Counted from the first letter of the stretch, positions 52,297-61,693 are shown. The stretch is 64,000 nt of DNA from JBNRMR01 sp050942895 (GCA_050942895.1 JBMNOE010000001.1:62001-126000), one strand, 5' to 3'. The notes: generated from the letters alone by a model not told the origin. Numbers and translations are program-made.

Positions 52297-53379
52297 TCAG
52301 TCCAGAAAGTCTTTCAATTTCCTTGAACGGCTGGGATGGCGCAGCTTGCGAAGGGCCTTGGCCTCGATCTGCCTTATCCTTTCCCTGGTGACATTAAAAT
52401 CCCTGCCCACTTCCTCCAATGTTCTGGCCCTGCCGTCATCCAGACCGAAGCGCAGGCGCAAAACCTTCTCTTCACGGGGCGTCAAAGTGTCCAAAACGTC
52501 CATCAACTGCTCTTTTAGCAGCATGAAAGCCGCCGCATCAGCCGGAGCGGGCGCGTCCTCGTCGGGTATGAAGTCGCCCAGATGGCTGTCCTCCTCCTCG
52601 CCGATGGGGGTCTCAAGGGAAACCGGCTCCTGAGCAATTTTGATTATCTCCCTCACCTTTTCCTCGGTGATCAGCATCTCCTTGGCGATCTCCTCCGGCA
52701 AAGGCTCGCGGCCGTATTCCTGCAAAAGCTGGCGCGAAACGCGTATCAGCTTGTTTATCGTCTCCACCATGTGAACCGGAATGCGTATCGTTCGGGCCTG
52801 ATCGGCTATGGCCCTGGTGATGGCCTGGCGGATCCACCATGTTGCATATGTGGAAAACTTATAGCCCTTGCGGTAGTCAAACTTTTCAACCGCCTTTATA
52901 AGCCCTAAATTGCCTTCCTGTATGAGGTCAAGAAACTGCATTCCCCGGCCCACATATCTCTTGGCGATGGACACCACAAGCCGCAGGTTTGCCTCGGCCA
53001 GCTTGCGCTTCGCCTCCGGATCCCCCGCCTCCATGCGCTTTGCGATCTCCACTTCCTCCTCGGCCGTCAAAAGGGCAACCTTGCCGATCTCCTTTAGGTA
53101 CATCCTGACAGGGTCATCCGTTGAGATACCCTCCGGAGCCGCGACTTCCTTCTCCGCAGCCTCCTCTTGAACCTCGGCATCGCCGGCCTCGGTCATCTCG
53201 CCGATGATATCAACGCCCAGGTTTTCAAGAGTCTCGTATATCTTCTCAAGCTGATCTGTGGTTACTTCAACCTCCACCAGCATCTCACTGAGCTCTTTTA
53301 CCGATGTATTCCCTTTTTTCTTAACCGCAGCGACAACATCCGCAATGCTCTTCTGCTTTTTTTCTTCTTTCGCGCTCAT
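52297..53379 (-). CDS. rpoD: RNA polymerase primary sigma factor
   Basis: This is the housekeeping sigma factor (SigA). The 360-residue length fits Firmicutes. Region 1.1 is present but short and followed by an acidic stretch. Region 2 has the core-binding and -10 recognition sequence (DLIQEGNLGLIKAVEKFDYR, then FSTYATWWIRQAITRAI). Region 4 has the -35 helix-turn-helix with TLEEVGRDFNVTRERIRQIE. GAGGAGGGG precedes the ATG. It follows dnaG as in most Firmicutes. Promoters noted in this window match its expected specificity. Confidence 0.97.
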   Translation of the reverse strand: MSAKEEKKQKSIADVVAAVKKKGNTSVKELSEMLVEVEVTTDQLEKIYETLENLGVDIIGEMTEAGDAEVQEEAAEKEVAAPEGISTDDPVRMYLKEIGKVALLTAEEEVEIAKRMEAGDPEAKRKLAEANLRLVVSIAKRYVGRGMQFLDLIQEGNLGLIKAVEKFDYRKGYKFSTYATWWIRQAITRAIADQARTIRIPVHMVETINKLIRVSRQLLQEYGREPLPEEIAKEMLITEEKVREIIKIAQEPVSLETPIGEEEDSHLGDFIPDEDAPAPADAAAFMLLKEQLMDVLDTLTPREEKVLRLRFGLDDGRARTLEEVGRDFNVTRERIRQIEAKALRKLRHPSRSRKLKDFLD

Positions 53380-53436
53380 AAGGAAATTCCCCTCCTCTTA
53401 TATGGGAAACAAAAAATATAGATAAACTTCATTCCA

Positions 53437-55233
53437 TCAGTTCCGCCTGTCTTTCAGATCTTTAAGCCGCTTCATATATACGCCCATCCTCTGCAAAAGC
53501 GCCGCCCTTTCACTTTGAGCCGACGAAGCAATCTGCTGGGACAGCCCGTTTATTTCCTCCTGCAAAGAATGCATCTGTATAACATTCAGGTATTGCTCGA
53601 TCAACTCAGCTATATTGGCGTCAGCGGGAAAGTCCTGCTCGCTAAGAATACGCGCCGCCTCGCTTCGCAATTCCTCATCATCGCCGATTCTGTCGATTAA
53701 GTAGGCCGTTTTAGGGGCGTTTGACTCCGGCGCCTGCAAAAGTATTTCCGCAAGCCTGCGGGAAGTGTCGTCTTTGAAATCCGAAAGCTTGATCAAGCCT
53801 TTCGGCAAATCAGGAGCCGATGCCATTATGGCCAGCAGCGACCTTTGCGCCCGGATGTAATCAGGCTGCATGGTTGCCCTTTTACGGCCGTTGTTAGCAT
53901 TTGCAGGCGCATCTGAAATTATGCCGGTTTTTTCCTGATTCTCCGAACTTCTGCCAATTTGCTCCTGCAAAACCTCCCGGGAAAACCCGGTTTCTATGAT
54001 GAGCCTTCGCAAAAAGCCCTCCAAAACCACCGGCTGGTCAATTTCTTTTAAAATCCTGCAGGCGGCCATGGCGTATTGAGTCCTGCCCTGAGGCTGGGAA
54101 AGGTCATGGTTTGCTTTTTCCGCGTCCAGCAAATGCTGCGTGGCGTCCTTTCTTTCCAGCTCCATGAAGCTTATGGCGCCATGCTTCCTCACATAGTCGT
54201 CAGGGTCCAGCCCGCCGGGAAGGTTTAGCACCTTCGGCTCCAGCCCGCAGGCGCGAAGTATAATTATCGCTCGGTCTGTCGCCCTTTGGCCGGCGTCGTC
54301 GCCGTCATAGCATATGGTTATATTTTGCGAATAGTTTTTCAGCATCCTTGCCTGTTCCTGGGTGATGGCCGTGCCCAAAGTCGCCACACATACACCTATG
54401 CCATGGGATGCCAGCGAAACCACGTCCACATAGCCCTCCACCAGCAAAAGCTCCTGAATGTTCCTTTGTCCTTTTAAAAAATTCAGAGCGTAAAGATTGC
54501 GGCGCTTGTTAAAGATGGGCGTTTCGGCGCTATTCAGATACTTGGGCTGACCTTCGCCCATTATCCTTCCGCCAAAGGCTATTACCTGGCCGGAGCGGCT
54601 GAATATCGGGAACATCACTCTGCTTCGGAACATGTCGAAGCGCTTTTCATCCTTTTTGACGATCAGCCCCGCCGTCAGCATCTCCTCCTCGGTGAATCCC
54701 TTTTCGCTCAGATGAGCAAACAGCCTGTCCCAGCCCTGGGGAGCATAGCCCAGCCCAAAGCGCCTGATGGCCTGACGGCTGATCTGCCTTGCCAGCAGAT
54801 ATTCCATAGCCTCTTTGCCCTCGTCCGACACAAGAACGCTGCGGAAAAACCTGGCCGCCTCCGTGGCCGCCTCGACTGCCCTTGCCCTCAGCGTCCGGTC
54901 CAGCCTGGGCTGATCCGCGCCCTTTTCCCGAATGACAGCCATTCCCGCCCTGTCCGCCAGAAACTCCACTGCTTCGTAAAACTCCAGATGCTCCTGCTCC
55001 ATCACGAAGTGATAGACATTGCCGCCCTTATGGCAGCCAAAGCAGTAAAAAAACTGCCTCTGCTTGTCCACACTGAACGAGGGTGTTTTTTCCCCGTGAA
55101 AGGGACATCTGCCCCAATGCTTGCTGCCCCTGGGCGCAAGATGCATGTAACCGGAGATAACATCGACAATGTCCGTGCGGTTTCTCAGTTCTTCAATGAA
55201 CTCTTCCTTTATGCGACCTGCCACTAAACTCAC
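53437..55233 (-). CDS. dnaG: DNA primase
   Basis: DnaG makes RNA primers for replication. The 598-residue protein has the N-terminal CHC2 zinc finger (CPFHGEKTPSFSV, then FYCFGCHKGG), the polymerase core, the Toprim domain with LLLVEGYVDVVSL and CYDGDDAGQRA, and a C-terminal helicase-binding region. The start is GTG 55233; GTG 55224 is an alternative and neither has a strong ribosome binding site. It lies between dgt and rpoD. Confidence 0.96.
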   Translation of the reverse strand: MSLVAGRIKEEFIEELRNRTDIVDVISGYMHLAPRGSKHWGRCPFHGEKTPSFSVDKQRQFFYCFGCHKGGNVYHFVMEQEHLEFYEAVEFLADRAGMAVIREKGADQPRLDRTLRARAVEAATEAARFFRSVLVSDEGKEAMEYLLARQISRQAIRRFGLGYAPQGWDRLFAHLSEKGFTEEEMLTAGLIVKKDEKRFDMFRSRVMFPIFSRSGQVIAFGGRIMGEGQPKYLNSAETPIFNKRRNLYALNFLKGQRNIQELLLVEGYVDVVSLASHGIGVCVATLGTAITQEQARMLKNYSQNITICYDGDDAGQRATDRAIIILRACGLEPKVLNLPGGLDPDDYVRKHGAISFMELERKDATQHLLDAEKANHDLSQPQGRTQYAMAACRILKEIDQPVVLEGFLRRLIIETGFSREVLQEQIGRSSENQEKTGIISDAPANANNGRKRATMQPDYIRAQRSLLAIMASAPDLPKGLIKLSDFKDDTSRRLAEILLQAPESNAPKTAYLIDRIGDDEELRSEAARILSEQDFPADANIAELIEQYLNVIQMHSLQEEINGLSQQIASSAQSERAALLQRMGVYMKRLKDLKDRRN

Positions 55234-55268
55234 CAGCTTTTCTCTTTCTTAAATCACTTAAACCCATC

Positions 55269-55297
55269 TATATACCACTTTTACTAGCCTGGTGAAA
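55269..55297 (-). promoter_or_regulatory. Possible dnaG promoter in the dgt-dnaG gap
   Basis: On the minus strand TTTCAC and TATATA are separated by 17 bp, with TGG extending the -10. The 55234-55540 gap shows no other feature I can support. A 70-codon basic frame there lacks a ribosome binding site and is not called. Confidence 0.35.
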
Positions 55298-55540
55298 CGC
55301 ATGACTACCCTGATTGCCCGGGCGCCTTGCTCCGGCTGATATATTACTTTTCGCCGCCGGATTCTTTTTTCCTGCAAAACCCGTCGATTTATATAAATCC
55401 AGCCCTCTTTCGGGGTCTTTACAACAAAAAACAGCCTCCAATAAACAGGAAGCCCGGATTTCCGGATCACAATTGATTTATTTTACCAATTTCAGCTATT
55501 TTATTTAAAGATAAAAACAGACCTTAGGATTGGCCGCCCG

Positions 55541-56524
55541 TCAGACCATGGAATCCGGAATAAATATTCGCCCGAATTCCGCCACAGCATAGCGGTCCGT
55601 CATCGATGCGATATGGTCGCATATGGCTGTCTTAGGGCCCTCGCTTTCCCACACCTGCTGAAACTCAACCGGCATTTCATGGGGGTTTTTCATGTAGTGA
55701 TCATATAGCATGCTAAGGAGCCGGCCGGCCTTTTCCTCCGCCGTAACGACCGCCGGTCGGGTGTAGACTTTCTCGAACATAAAGCTGCGAAGCTGATCCA
55801 TTCCCCCGCCGATGCTTTCAGACATGTTTATGTCGTCCTTGCCGTCGCTTGAAAATATGATGTCGCGGATCATGCAGTCGATCCTCTCGCCATGGCTGTG
55901 GCCGAGAATGTCCAGCAGATGGCCGGGTATATCGCTTTTTTGCAGCACGCCGGCGCGCAAGGCGTCATCGATATCGTGGTTTATGTAGGCAATTCTGTCG
56001 GCATATGAGACGACCTTGCCCTCCAGTGTCTGGGGTCTGCCTGATATCTTGTGGTTTAAAATGCCGTCGCGCACCTCAAAGGTCAGATTCAGCTTTTCAA
56101 GGCTGTCCACCACACGAAGGCTCTGCTCATTGTGTGCAAAATGGCCCGAAAGCTTTTGGAGAATCCTCTCGCCCATGTGGCCGAAGGGGGTGTGCCCAAG
56201 ATCATGGCCCATGGCGATGGCCTCCGTCAGATCCTCGTTCAGCGAAAGGGCCCGGGCGATGGTTCTGGCGATCTGGTCAACCTCCAGAGTATGGGTGAGG
56301 CGCGTGCGGTAATGGTCGCCCTCGGGCGCAAGGAAGCACTGCGTCTTGTGCTTCAGCCTTCTGAAGGCCTTGCAATGGATTATCCTGTCCCTGTCCCTCT
56401 GGAAATCCGTTCTGATGTCGCATTTTTCCATGGGGAAAAGCCGCCCTTTTGATCGGACGCTGAGTGCGGCATGGGGGCTGAGCCGCTCAAGCTCCAGCGC
56501 CTCCGTTTTATCCCTTAGTACCAC
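55541..56524 (-). CDS. dgt: dGTPase-like HD-domain deoxynucleoside triphosphate triphosphohydrolase
   Basis: The enzyme family hydrolyses dNTPs to deoxynucleosides and tripolyphosphate. The 327-residue protein has RDRIIHCKAFRRLKHKTQ, the first His in THTLEV, and the HD pair AMGHDLGHTPFGH, all typical of Dgt-like proteins. The true substrate may be another dNTP. GTG 56524 is chosen because GGGAGG lies six bases upstream; a longer frame to 56560 is not supported. It precedes dnaG and rpoD, a known Firmicutes order. Confidence 0.9.
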   Translation of the reverse strand: MVLRDKTEALELERLSPHAALSVRSKGRLFPMEKCDIRTDFQRDRDRIIHCKAFRRLKHKTQCFLAPEGDHYRTRLTHTLEVDQIARTIARALSLNEDLTEAIAMGHDLGHTPFGHMGERILQKLSGHFAHNEQSLRVVDSLEKLNLTFEVRDGILNHKISGRPQTLEGKVVSYADRIAYINHDIDDALRAGVLQKSDIPGHLLDILGHSHGERIDCMIRDIIFSSDGKDDINMSESIGGGMDQLRSFMFEKVYTRPAVVTAEEKAGRLLSMLYDHYMKNPHEMPVEFQQVWESEGPKTAICDHIASMTDRYAVAEFGRIFIPDSMV

Positions 56525-56647
56525 CCAAGCCCTCCCTTCACCAACAAGCGCATATGCCAATCCGGCCGGATGACTGCCTTTTCCTTATATATCTGTCGGC
56601 ATTCTCTGCCCGCCGGCCCGCGATTTCCTACGGAAATAGCTAAACAT

Positions 56648-56677
56648 ATTATATCACAGCCTATGCACATGCGCCAA
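56648..56677 (-). promoter_or_regulatory. Promoter of dgt
   Basis: On the minus strand TTGGCG and a perfect TATAAT are separated by 18 bp, about 125 bases upstream of the dgt start. It lies in the 56525-56896 divergent gap, which otherwise holds only the asp23 promoter. Confidence 0.65.
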
Positions 56678-56835
56678 GCGGGAGACATATATTCTACTAT
56701 GATCATCCGCCTGTTTTGTCAAGCAAAATACCCTCTCCTTCCCGGTTTCATGGCCCGGGGCTCTTTAATATGATGTTTTTGTATAAAATACACAAAATCT
56801 TTACATAAATTTTCGATATAAACAAAGGATAATAT

Positions 56836-56864
56836 TTGTAATAATATGAGGGTTCTGGTATAAT
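56836..56864 (+). promoter_or_regulatory. Promoter of the asp23-amaP operon
   Basis: TTGTAA and TATAAT are separated by 17 bp, about 33 bases upstream of asp23. Confidence 0.7.
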
Positions 56865-56896
56865 AAAAGCGACTAAAAGAAAGGGAGGCATTCACT

Positions 56897-57313
56897 ATGG
56901 CTGAAAACAATCTACCCGTATCGGTTCCTGTTGAAGGAGAAATCGGCACAGTTACTTTCGCCAGCGAAGTTATCGCTATAATAGCCGGCCTTGCAGCAAC
57001 AGAAATTCCGGGCGTAGCCGGAATGAGCGGCGGCATTGCTGATGGTTTTGCCGATATACTCGGCCGCAAGAACCTCACCAAGGGTGTTAAAGTTGACGTG
57101 GGCAGCCACCAAGCGGCTGTTGATTTGACCATGATAATGGAATATGGCGTTAAAATTCCCGAGGTGGCTAAGAGCGTCCAGGAAAACGTGAAAAAGGCCG
57201 TCGAGAACATGAGCGGCTTGCAGGTGGTCGAGGTGAACATCAACGTTGTGGGCGTAAAAATAGAAAAGGAAGCTCCTCCGCTGAAAGAGCCGGAGCCACC
57301 AAGAGTGGTATAA
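56897..57313 (+). CDS. Asp23/Gls24 family envelope stress protein
   Basis: The 138-residue protein belongs to the Asp23/YqhY/YloU family. It has the conserved GEIGTVTFASEVIAIIAGLA start, the EIPGVAGMSGGIAD turn, and the VEVNINVVGVKI strand near the end. In Staphylococcus Asp23 coats the membrane by binding AmaP and supports cell-wall homeostasis. An amaP gene follows, so the same partnership is likely. AAGGGAGG precedes the ATG. Confidence 0.9.
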   Translation: MAENNLPVSVPVEGEIGTVTFASEVIAIIAGLAATEIPGVAGMSGGIADGFADILGRKNLTKGVKVDVGSHQAAVDLTMIMEYGVKIPEVAKSVQENVKKAVENMSGLQVVEVNINVVGVKIEKEAPPLKEPEPPRVV

Positions 57314-57331
57314 TTTCCACACAAACATATT

Positions 57332-57369
57332 ATATCGGACGGAAAATTTAATATTTTTCCGTCCGATAT
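57332..57369 (+). promoter_or_regulatory. Perfect hairpin between asp23 and amaP
   Basis: A perfect 15-bp stem (57332-57346 with 57355-57369) closes an 8-nt loop. The left arm ends in AAAA and the right arm starts with TTTT, but no T-run follows the stem. It probably protects or attenuates the message, so that Asp23 is made in excess over its membrane anchor. Confidence 0.65.
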
Positions 57370-57391
57370 GACGCTATAAGGAGAAATGACC

Positions 57392-57955
57392 ATGAAAATT
57401 CGCTGGTATGACCGCATACTTCTTTTTATCGTGGCGGTTTTTCTGCTGGCCGCGGCTGCGCTCTTTGTTGCACTACCGCTTTTTGGCAGCATAAACATGG
57501 ACGTCACTTCCCGCGTGGCGAACCTTTCAAACGACAGGCTTGGCAGCGCACTGCTCATCGGCGGCGGCGCAATTTTGCTGATTCTTTCCATATATCTTCT
57601 CTGCGTCAGCTTCGCCCGAAAAAAGGTCTATGCACCAAAGAGCATAGCTGTCAGGCAAAGCGAGATCGGCTCGGTGGAGATCAGCCTGGAAGCCATCGAC
57701 ACGCTGGTGCAAAAATGCGCCCGGGGCTTCTCCGAGGTTCGCGACTGCAAATCCAAGGTAACAGTCACACAGTTTAACGATATCATAATAGCGATCAGGC
57801 TACATATAATGCCCGACACCGACATCCCCGACCTTACCGCAAGGATGCAAGCAGAGCTTAAGTCATACGTGGAACGGATCAGCGGCATAAGCGTGCGCGA
57901 GGTCAAGGTTTTAATTGAATCCACAGGAGTAAACCTTGCCTCAAAAGTACAGTAA
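57392..57955 (+). CDS. amaP: Alkaline shock response membrane anchor protein AmaP
   Basis: AmaP anchors Asp23 to the membrane. The 187-residue protein has two membrane segments (about 6-30 and 48-72) joined by a short loop, then a cytoplasmic domain that itself resembles Asp23 (VEISLEAIDTLVQKCARGF, ISGISVREVKVLIES). AAGGAG lies eight bases before ATG 57392; ATG 57386 is too close. DUF2273 follows after 14 bases. Confidence 0.87.
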   Translation: MKIRWYDRILLFIVAVFLLAAAALFVALPLFGSINMDVTSRVANLSNDRLGSALLIGGGAILLILSIYLLCVSFARKKVYAPKSIAVRQSEIGSVEISLEAIDTLVQKCARGFSEVRDCKSKVTVTQFNDIIIAIRLHIMPDTDIPDLTARMQAELKSYVERISGISVREVKVLIESTGVNLASKVQ

Positions 57956-57969
57956 CCAAGGAGATTAAC

Positions 57970-58194
57970 GTGAATAATTCATTTTTTGCCGCTATCTGGG
58001 CATTCATAAAAAGCAATAGATATGCTGTTGTCTTCACATTGGTGGGCATTGTGCTTGCCGTGTTGTTCATAAGCATCGGCTTTTGGCGCACGGTGCTGAT
58101 ACTGCTGCTTGCGGCGGCAGGTTGCGCAGCGGGAATTTTTCTGGATGGGCGAATGCGCCGCGGCAACAAGGAAGACCCCTTCAACTTTGGCTGA
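57970..58194 (+). CDS. DUF2273 small membrane protein
   Basis: The 74-residue protein has two membrane segments (VVFTLVGIVLAVLFISIGFW and VLILLLAAAGCAAGIFL) and a charged tail. DUF2273 proteins are regularly encoded with Asp23 and AmaP, as here. The start is GTG with AAGGAG upstream. Confidence 0.85.
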   Translation: MNNSFFAAIWAFIKSNRYAVVFTLVGIVLAVLFISIGFWRTVLILLLAAAGCAAGIFLDGRMRRGNKEDPFNFG

Positions 58195-58243
58195 AGCGCC
58201 AACATAGCCAACAAAAAGATACAGCAATTAGGAGAAAGCACCC

Positions 58244-58651
58244 ATGTCAAGGCAAACCGCCCGTGAAAGCATGATGAGGCTGCTGTTTGAAACAGAGTTC
58301 AACATCGACTTCGACACCGAGACAACCCTGGAACTGATGCAGCCCCTGGACCTTACAAAAAACGACCGCGCCTTTATCGAAAGCTTAAGGGACGGCATTT
58401 TCGCACATCTGGGCGCCATTGACGCTCTTATAGAGAAATACGCGAGGGGCTGGAGCCTTGAGCGCATGGCCAAGGTGGACAAATCAATACTGCGCATTGC
58501 CATATACGAGATGAAATACGGCGACACCCCAGAGGCCATCGCCATAAACGAGGCTGTGAACATGGCAAAGGTCTTTTCCTCGGAGGATTCATCCTCCTTC
58601 GTAAATGGAATTCTCGGCGCCATCTCCCGCGCAGAGCAGGAGGCTGAATGA
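58244..58651 (+). CDS. nusB: Transcription antitermination factor NusB
   Basis: NusB works with NusE and NusG in rRNA transcription antitermination. The 135-residue all-helical protein starts with RQTARESMMRLLFETEF and has the conserved helix VDKSILRIAIYEMKYGDTPEAIAINEAVNMAK, split here for brevity around RIAIYEMKY. TAGGAG precedes the ATG. The stop overlaps the next start (ATGA). It heads a run with folD, xseAB and ispA, a common Clostridia order. Confidence 0.95.
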   Translation: MSRQTARESMMRLLFETEFNIDFDTETTLELMQPLDLTKNDRAFIESLRDGIFAHLGAIDALIEKYARGWSLERMAKVDKSILRIAIYEMKYGDTPEAIAINEAVNMAKVFSSEDSSSFVNGILGAISRAEQEAE

Positions 58652-59610
58652 AGGCCGTAATAGGATTGGATACAAGCTGCTATACGACATCAGTGGCTGC
58701 CGCGTCATTGCAGGATGGTCGCATCCTTCATTGCCGGCAGCTTTTGAGTGCTCAGGGGACGCCCGGTCTTAGACAGAGCGAGGCGCTTTTCAGACATGTC
58801 AAAAACTTGCCCGGCCTTATGGACGAGCTTTTTGCAATGGAAGAAATAACGCCTGCGGCGTTTTGCGCATCCACTACCCCAAGGCCGGTGGAGGGCAGCT
58901 ACATGCCGGTGTTTTTGGCGGGTGAAAGCCTGGGAAGGAGCCTTGCCGCGGCCTTTAAAGTGCCTTTTTTAAAGACAAGCCATCAGGAAGGCCATATCAC
59001 TGCGGGGCTGTTGGAAAGCGGGCTGTACGCTTCTTCGGGGGAACCCTTCATCGCTTTGCATCTTTCTGGGGGAACGACGGAGCTGATCCTCTGCGGCGAA
59101 AAGCAGAGCCTTGTGGGCGGAACCTTGGATATCACCCTTGGTCAGCTCATCGACAGGGCCGGCGTTTTGCTGGGCATGACATTTCCCTGCGGCCCTCAAC
59201 TGGAAAAGCTGGCCATTGCCCAAAGTGCCGAAGGCGCGGCCAAGGGCCTGATCTCATCCAGCTCAGGAGGGCTTCATTGCTCTCTTTCAGGCGCTGAAAC
59301 CCAGATGCGAAAGCTGATAGGCGCCCTTTCGCCCGCGGAGCTGGCCTTGGAGGTCTTTTCATGCGCCGAGCGCACCATATCAAAGCTAATCGTGTTTGCG
59401 GCAAAAGAGCTTAGCATAAACAATTTTCTGCTGGTGGGCGGCGTGGCTTCATCGGGGTTTCTAAGGGAAAGCCTTATCAGCCGCGTGGCCGGGCGCAGCC
59501 ATAAAATAAAGCTGTACTTTGGTAAAAAGGAATACTGCTCCGACAATGCCGTCGGAGTGGCTTTAAACGGTGCAAAAATCTTTCGGGATTCTATACAACA
59601 GCATGTTTAG
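58648..59610 (+). CDS. TsaD (Kae1/YgjD)-family paralogue
   Basis: The 320-residue protein has the ASKHA fold of TsaD, which transfers threonylcarbamoyl to tRNA A37. The metal-binding His pair is present (SHQEGHITAG), as are LHLSGGTTELIL and CSDNAVGVALNGA. However, the N-terminal signature reads GLDTSCYTTSVA rather than the GIETSCDETSVA of true TsaD, and the protein is shorter at the C-terminus. It is probably one of the Clostridia-type paralogues annotated as O-sialoglycoprotein endopeptidase, not the main TsaD. Its function is unknown. It overlaps nusB by four bases. Confidence 0.75.
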   Translation: MKAVIGLDTSCYTTSVAAASLQDGRILHCRQLLSAQGTPGLRQSEALFRHVKNLPGLMDELFAMEEITPAAFCASTTPRPVEGSYMPVFLAGESLGRSLAAAFKVPFLKTSHQEGHITAGLLESGLYASSGEPFIALHLSGGTTELILCGEKQSLVGGTLDITLGQLIDRAGVLLGMTFPCGPQLEKLAIAQSAEGAAKGLISSSSGGLHCSLSGAETQMRKLIGALSPAELALEVFSCAERTISKLIVFAAKELSINNFLLVGGVASSGFLRESLISRVAGRSHKIKLYFGKKEYCSDNAVGVALNGAKIFRDSIQQHV

Positions 59611-59622
59611 GAGGTAACTACT

Positions 59623-60474
59623 ATGGGAAAACTTATTTCAGGCAGGAAGATCGCCGACAAAGTGAAACAAGAACTGAAAGCCGAGGTCGAGGCGCTGGCC
59701 GACAAGGGGATTACCCCGGGTCTTGCCGTTATCTTTGTGGGTGATAATCCCGCTTCGGAAATATATGTGAGAAACAAGGAAGCCTCTTGCAAGGAACTGG
59801 CCATAGATTCAAAAGTGGTGAAGCTTTCCGAATACATCTCCCAGGCGGAGCTTCTGGAAGTGATCGAAGAGCTGAACCATGACAACGCCGTGGACGGCAT
59901 CCTTGTTCAGCTTCCCCTGCCCAATCATATCGATACCGATGTCATAATGGACGCCATCGACCCCGCCAAGGACGTGGACGGAATCCACGCGATGAACGCG
60001 GGCCTGCTTATGGGCGGCCGCCCAGTTTCGATAGCCTGCACCCCCAAGGGCGTTCTTCGGATGCTTAAAGAGGCCGACATCCGCCTTTCAGGCGCGAACG
60101 CTGTGGTTGTGGGCCGCTCGAACATCGTGGGCAAGCCGATGGCGATGCTCTTGCTGAACGAAAGCTGCACTGTCACAATCTGCCACAGCCGCACCAAAAA
60201 CCTGGCTGAAATCTGCAAAGGCGCGGATATTCTTGTGGCGGCGGTTGGCATAGCCAAGTTCATAACCGCGGACATGATAAAGGAAGGCGCCGCCGTCATT
60301 GACGTGGGCATAAACAGGGGCGAGGACGGCAAGGTCGTGGGCGATGTGGACTATGAGGCGGCAAAGGAAGTGGCAGGTTACATCACAAAGGTTCCCGGCG
60401 GAGTGGGGCCAATGACAATCGCCATGTTGATGGAAAACACTATCGAAGCCGCAAAGCGCCATGGAAACATTTAG
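59623..60474 (+). CDS. folD: Methylenetetrahydrofolate dehydrogenase/methenyltetrahydrofolate cyclohydrolase
   Basis: FolD is a bifunctional enzyme of one-carbon metabolism. The 283-residue protein has VGDNPASEIYVRNKEASC with the catalytic Lys of the YxxxK-type motif, the QLPLPNHID substrate loop, PAKDVDGIHAMN, and the nucleotide-binding VVGRSNIVGKPMA. The PGGVGPMT motif closes it. AGGAGG precedes the ATG. Its end overlaps xseA by 14 bases. Confidence 0.96.
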   Translation: MGKLISGRKIADKVKQELKAEVEALADKGITPGLAVIFVGDNPASEIYVRNKEASCKELAIDSKVVKLSEYISQAELLEVIEELNHDNAVDGILVQLPLPNHIDTDVIMDAIDPAKDVDGIHAMNAGLLMGGRPVSIACTPKGVLRMLKEADIRLSGANAVVVGRSNIVGKPMAMLLLNESCTVTICHSRTKNLAEICKGADILVAAVGIAKFITADMIKEGAAVIDVGINRGEDGKVVGDVDYEAAKEVAGYITKVPGGVGPMTIAMLMENTIEAAKRHGNI

Positions 60475-61693
60475 CCAGCTTTCCATCTTCACGGAAGCTT
60501 CCGGGGGCAGGCCGGTTTTCACGGTGGCGAAGGTGAACGAATATGCCAAGAGCCTGCTTACGGGCGATCCCATTTTGAGCGATGTTTTGGTGGGCGGCGA
60601 GATTTCAAACCTGCGCAAACACAGCTCCGGCCACATTTACTTCACATTAAAGGACAGCGATGCCTCGATTCGCTGCGCCTTTTTCCGCCAAAACGCCATG
60701 AGGTCAGCTGCGCGGCTGGATGACGGAATGCAGGCCACTTTGCGTGGCTATATCACAATCTACCCCCGTGACGGCTCATACCAGATGGTGGTGCAGGAGG
60801 CGCAGGCTGCCGGCGAGGGTCAGCTTTACGCAGTCTTCCAAAAGCGAAAGCAGGAGCTTCTTGAAAAGGGTTATTTTGACGAAAGCCGCAAAAAACTTCT
60901 GCCCTTCTTCCCGAAGAAAATAGCAATAGTCACTTCGCCCACGGGTGCGGTTTTAAGGGATATCGCGAGGGTCGCGCGCAGCCGCTGGCCGGGAATAGAA
61001 TTGCTGCTGCTGCCGGTGGCGGTTCAGGGGGAGGGCGCAGCCGAGCAGATCGCCTGGGCCATCAAAAAGGCGGACAGCCTTCCCGATATCGATGTTATAA
61101 TCACCGGCCGAGGGGGCGGCTCCATTGAGGATCTTTGGGCCTTCAACGAGCAGCAGGTGGCGGACGCCATATTCGGCTGCAAAAAGCCCGTAGTCAGCGC
61201 TGTGGGCCACGAAACGGATTTCACCATCGCCGATTTTTGCGCCGATGTGAGGGCCTCCACCCCCACCCATGCCGCACAGCTTTGCGTGCCGGACAGCTTT
61301 GCTTTGAAGGAGCAAGTTCGCGCCCTGCAGCTTAGAGCGCAGCGGCATCAGCGGATGAGCCTGGATTCCCTGCGCGAAAGGCTTGCCCGCCTTACAGACA
61401 GGCCCGTCCTTCAAAAGCCGGAGAGCTTCATATCCCTGCTGCGCGAAAAAACCCTTGCCCTTGACAGCCGCAGCGCGGGCTTCCTTGCAAGGTTTTTGGC
61501 GGACAAAAGAGCCGGCGTTAATCTTTTGACAGAAAAAGCCGCGGCTCTCGGCCCTAAAAGCGTCCTTGAAAGGGGCTATGCCATTATAAAGAAAGAGGAA
61601 CGGCTTGTGACCGGCGCGGAAAATCTTTTGGGCGATATATCAATAACGATGCACGACGGAACAAAGAATGCGAGGATACTCGATGAGCAATAA
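60461..61693 (+). CDS. xseA: Exodeoxyribonuclease VII large subunit
   Basis: XseA is the catalytic subunit of the single-strand-specific exonuclease VII. The 410-residue protein has an N-terminal OB-fold (VGGEISNLRKHSSGHIYFTL), the catalytic domain with VTSPTGAVLRDIARV and DVIITGRGGGSIEDLWAFN, SAVGHETDFTIADFCAD, and a C-terminal coiled coil. The C-terminal ILERGYAI-like stretch (VLERGYAIIKK) is typical. It overlaps folD by 14 bases and xseB by 11. Confidence 0.95.
   Translation: METFSQLSIFTEASGGRPVFTVAKVNEYAKSLLTGDPILSDVLVGGEISNLRKHSSGHIYFTLKDSDASIRCAFFRQNAMRSAARLDDGMQATLRGYITIYPRDGSYQMVVQEAQAAGEGQLYAVFQKRKQELLEKGYFDESRKKLLPFFPKKIAIVTSPTGAVLRDIARVARSRWPGIELLLLPVAVQGEGAAEQIAWAIKKADSLPDIDVIITGRGGGSIEDLWAFNEQQVADAIFGCKKPVVSAVGHETDFTIADFCADVRASTPTHAAQLCVPDSFALKEQVRALQLRAQRHQRMSLDSLRERLARLTDRPVLQKPESFISLLREKTLALDSRSAGFLARFLADKRAGVNLLTEKAAALGPKSVLERGYAIIKKEERLVTGAENLLGDISITMHDGTKNARILDEQ

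Noticed and set aside
55258..55470. A 70-codon basic protein between dgt and dnaG
   Set aside because: It has no usable ribosome binding site and no recognisable family, and it overlaps the likely dnaG promoter.
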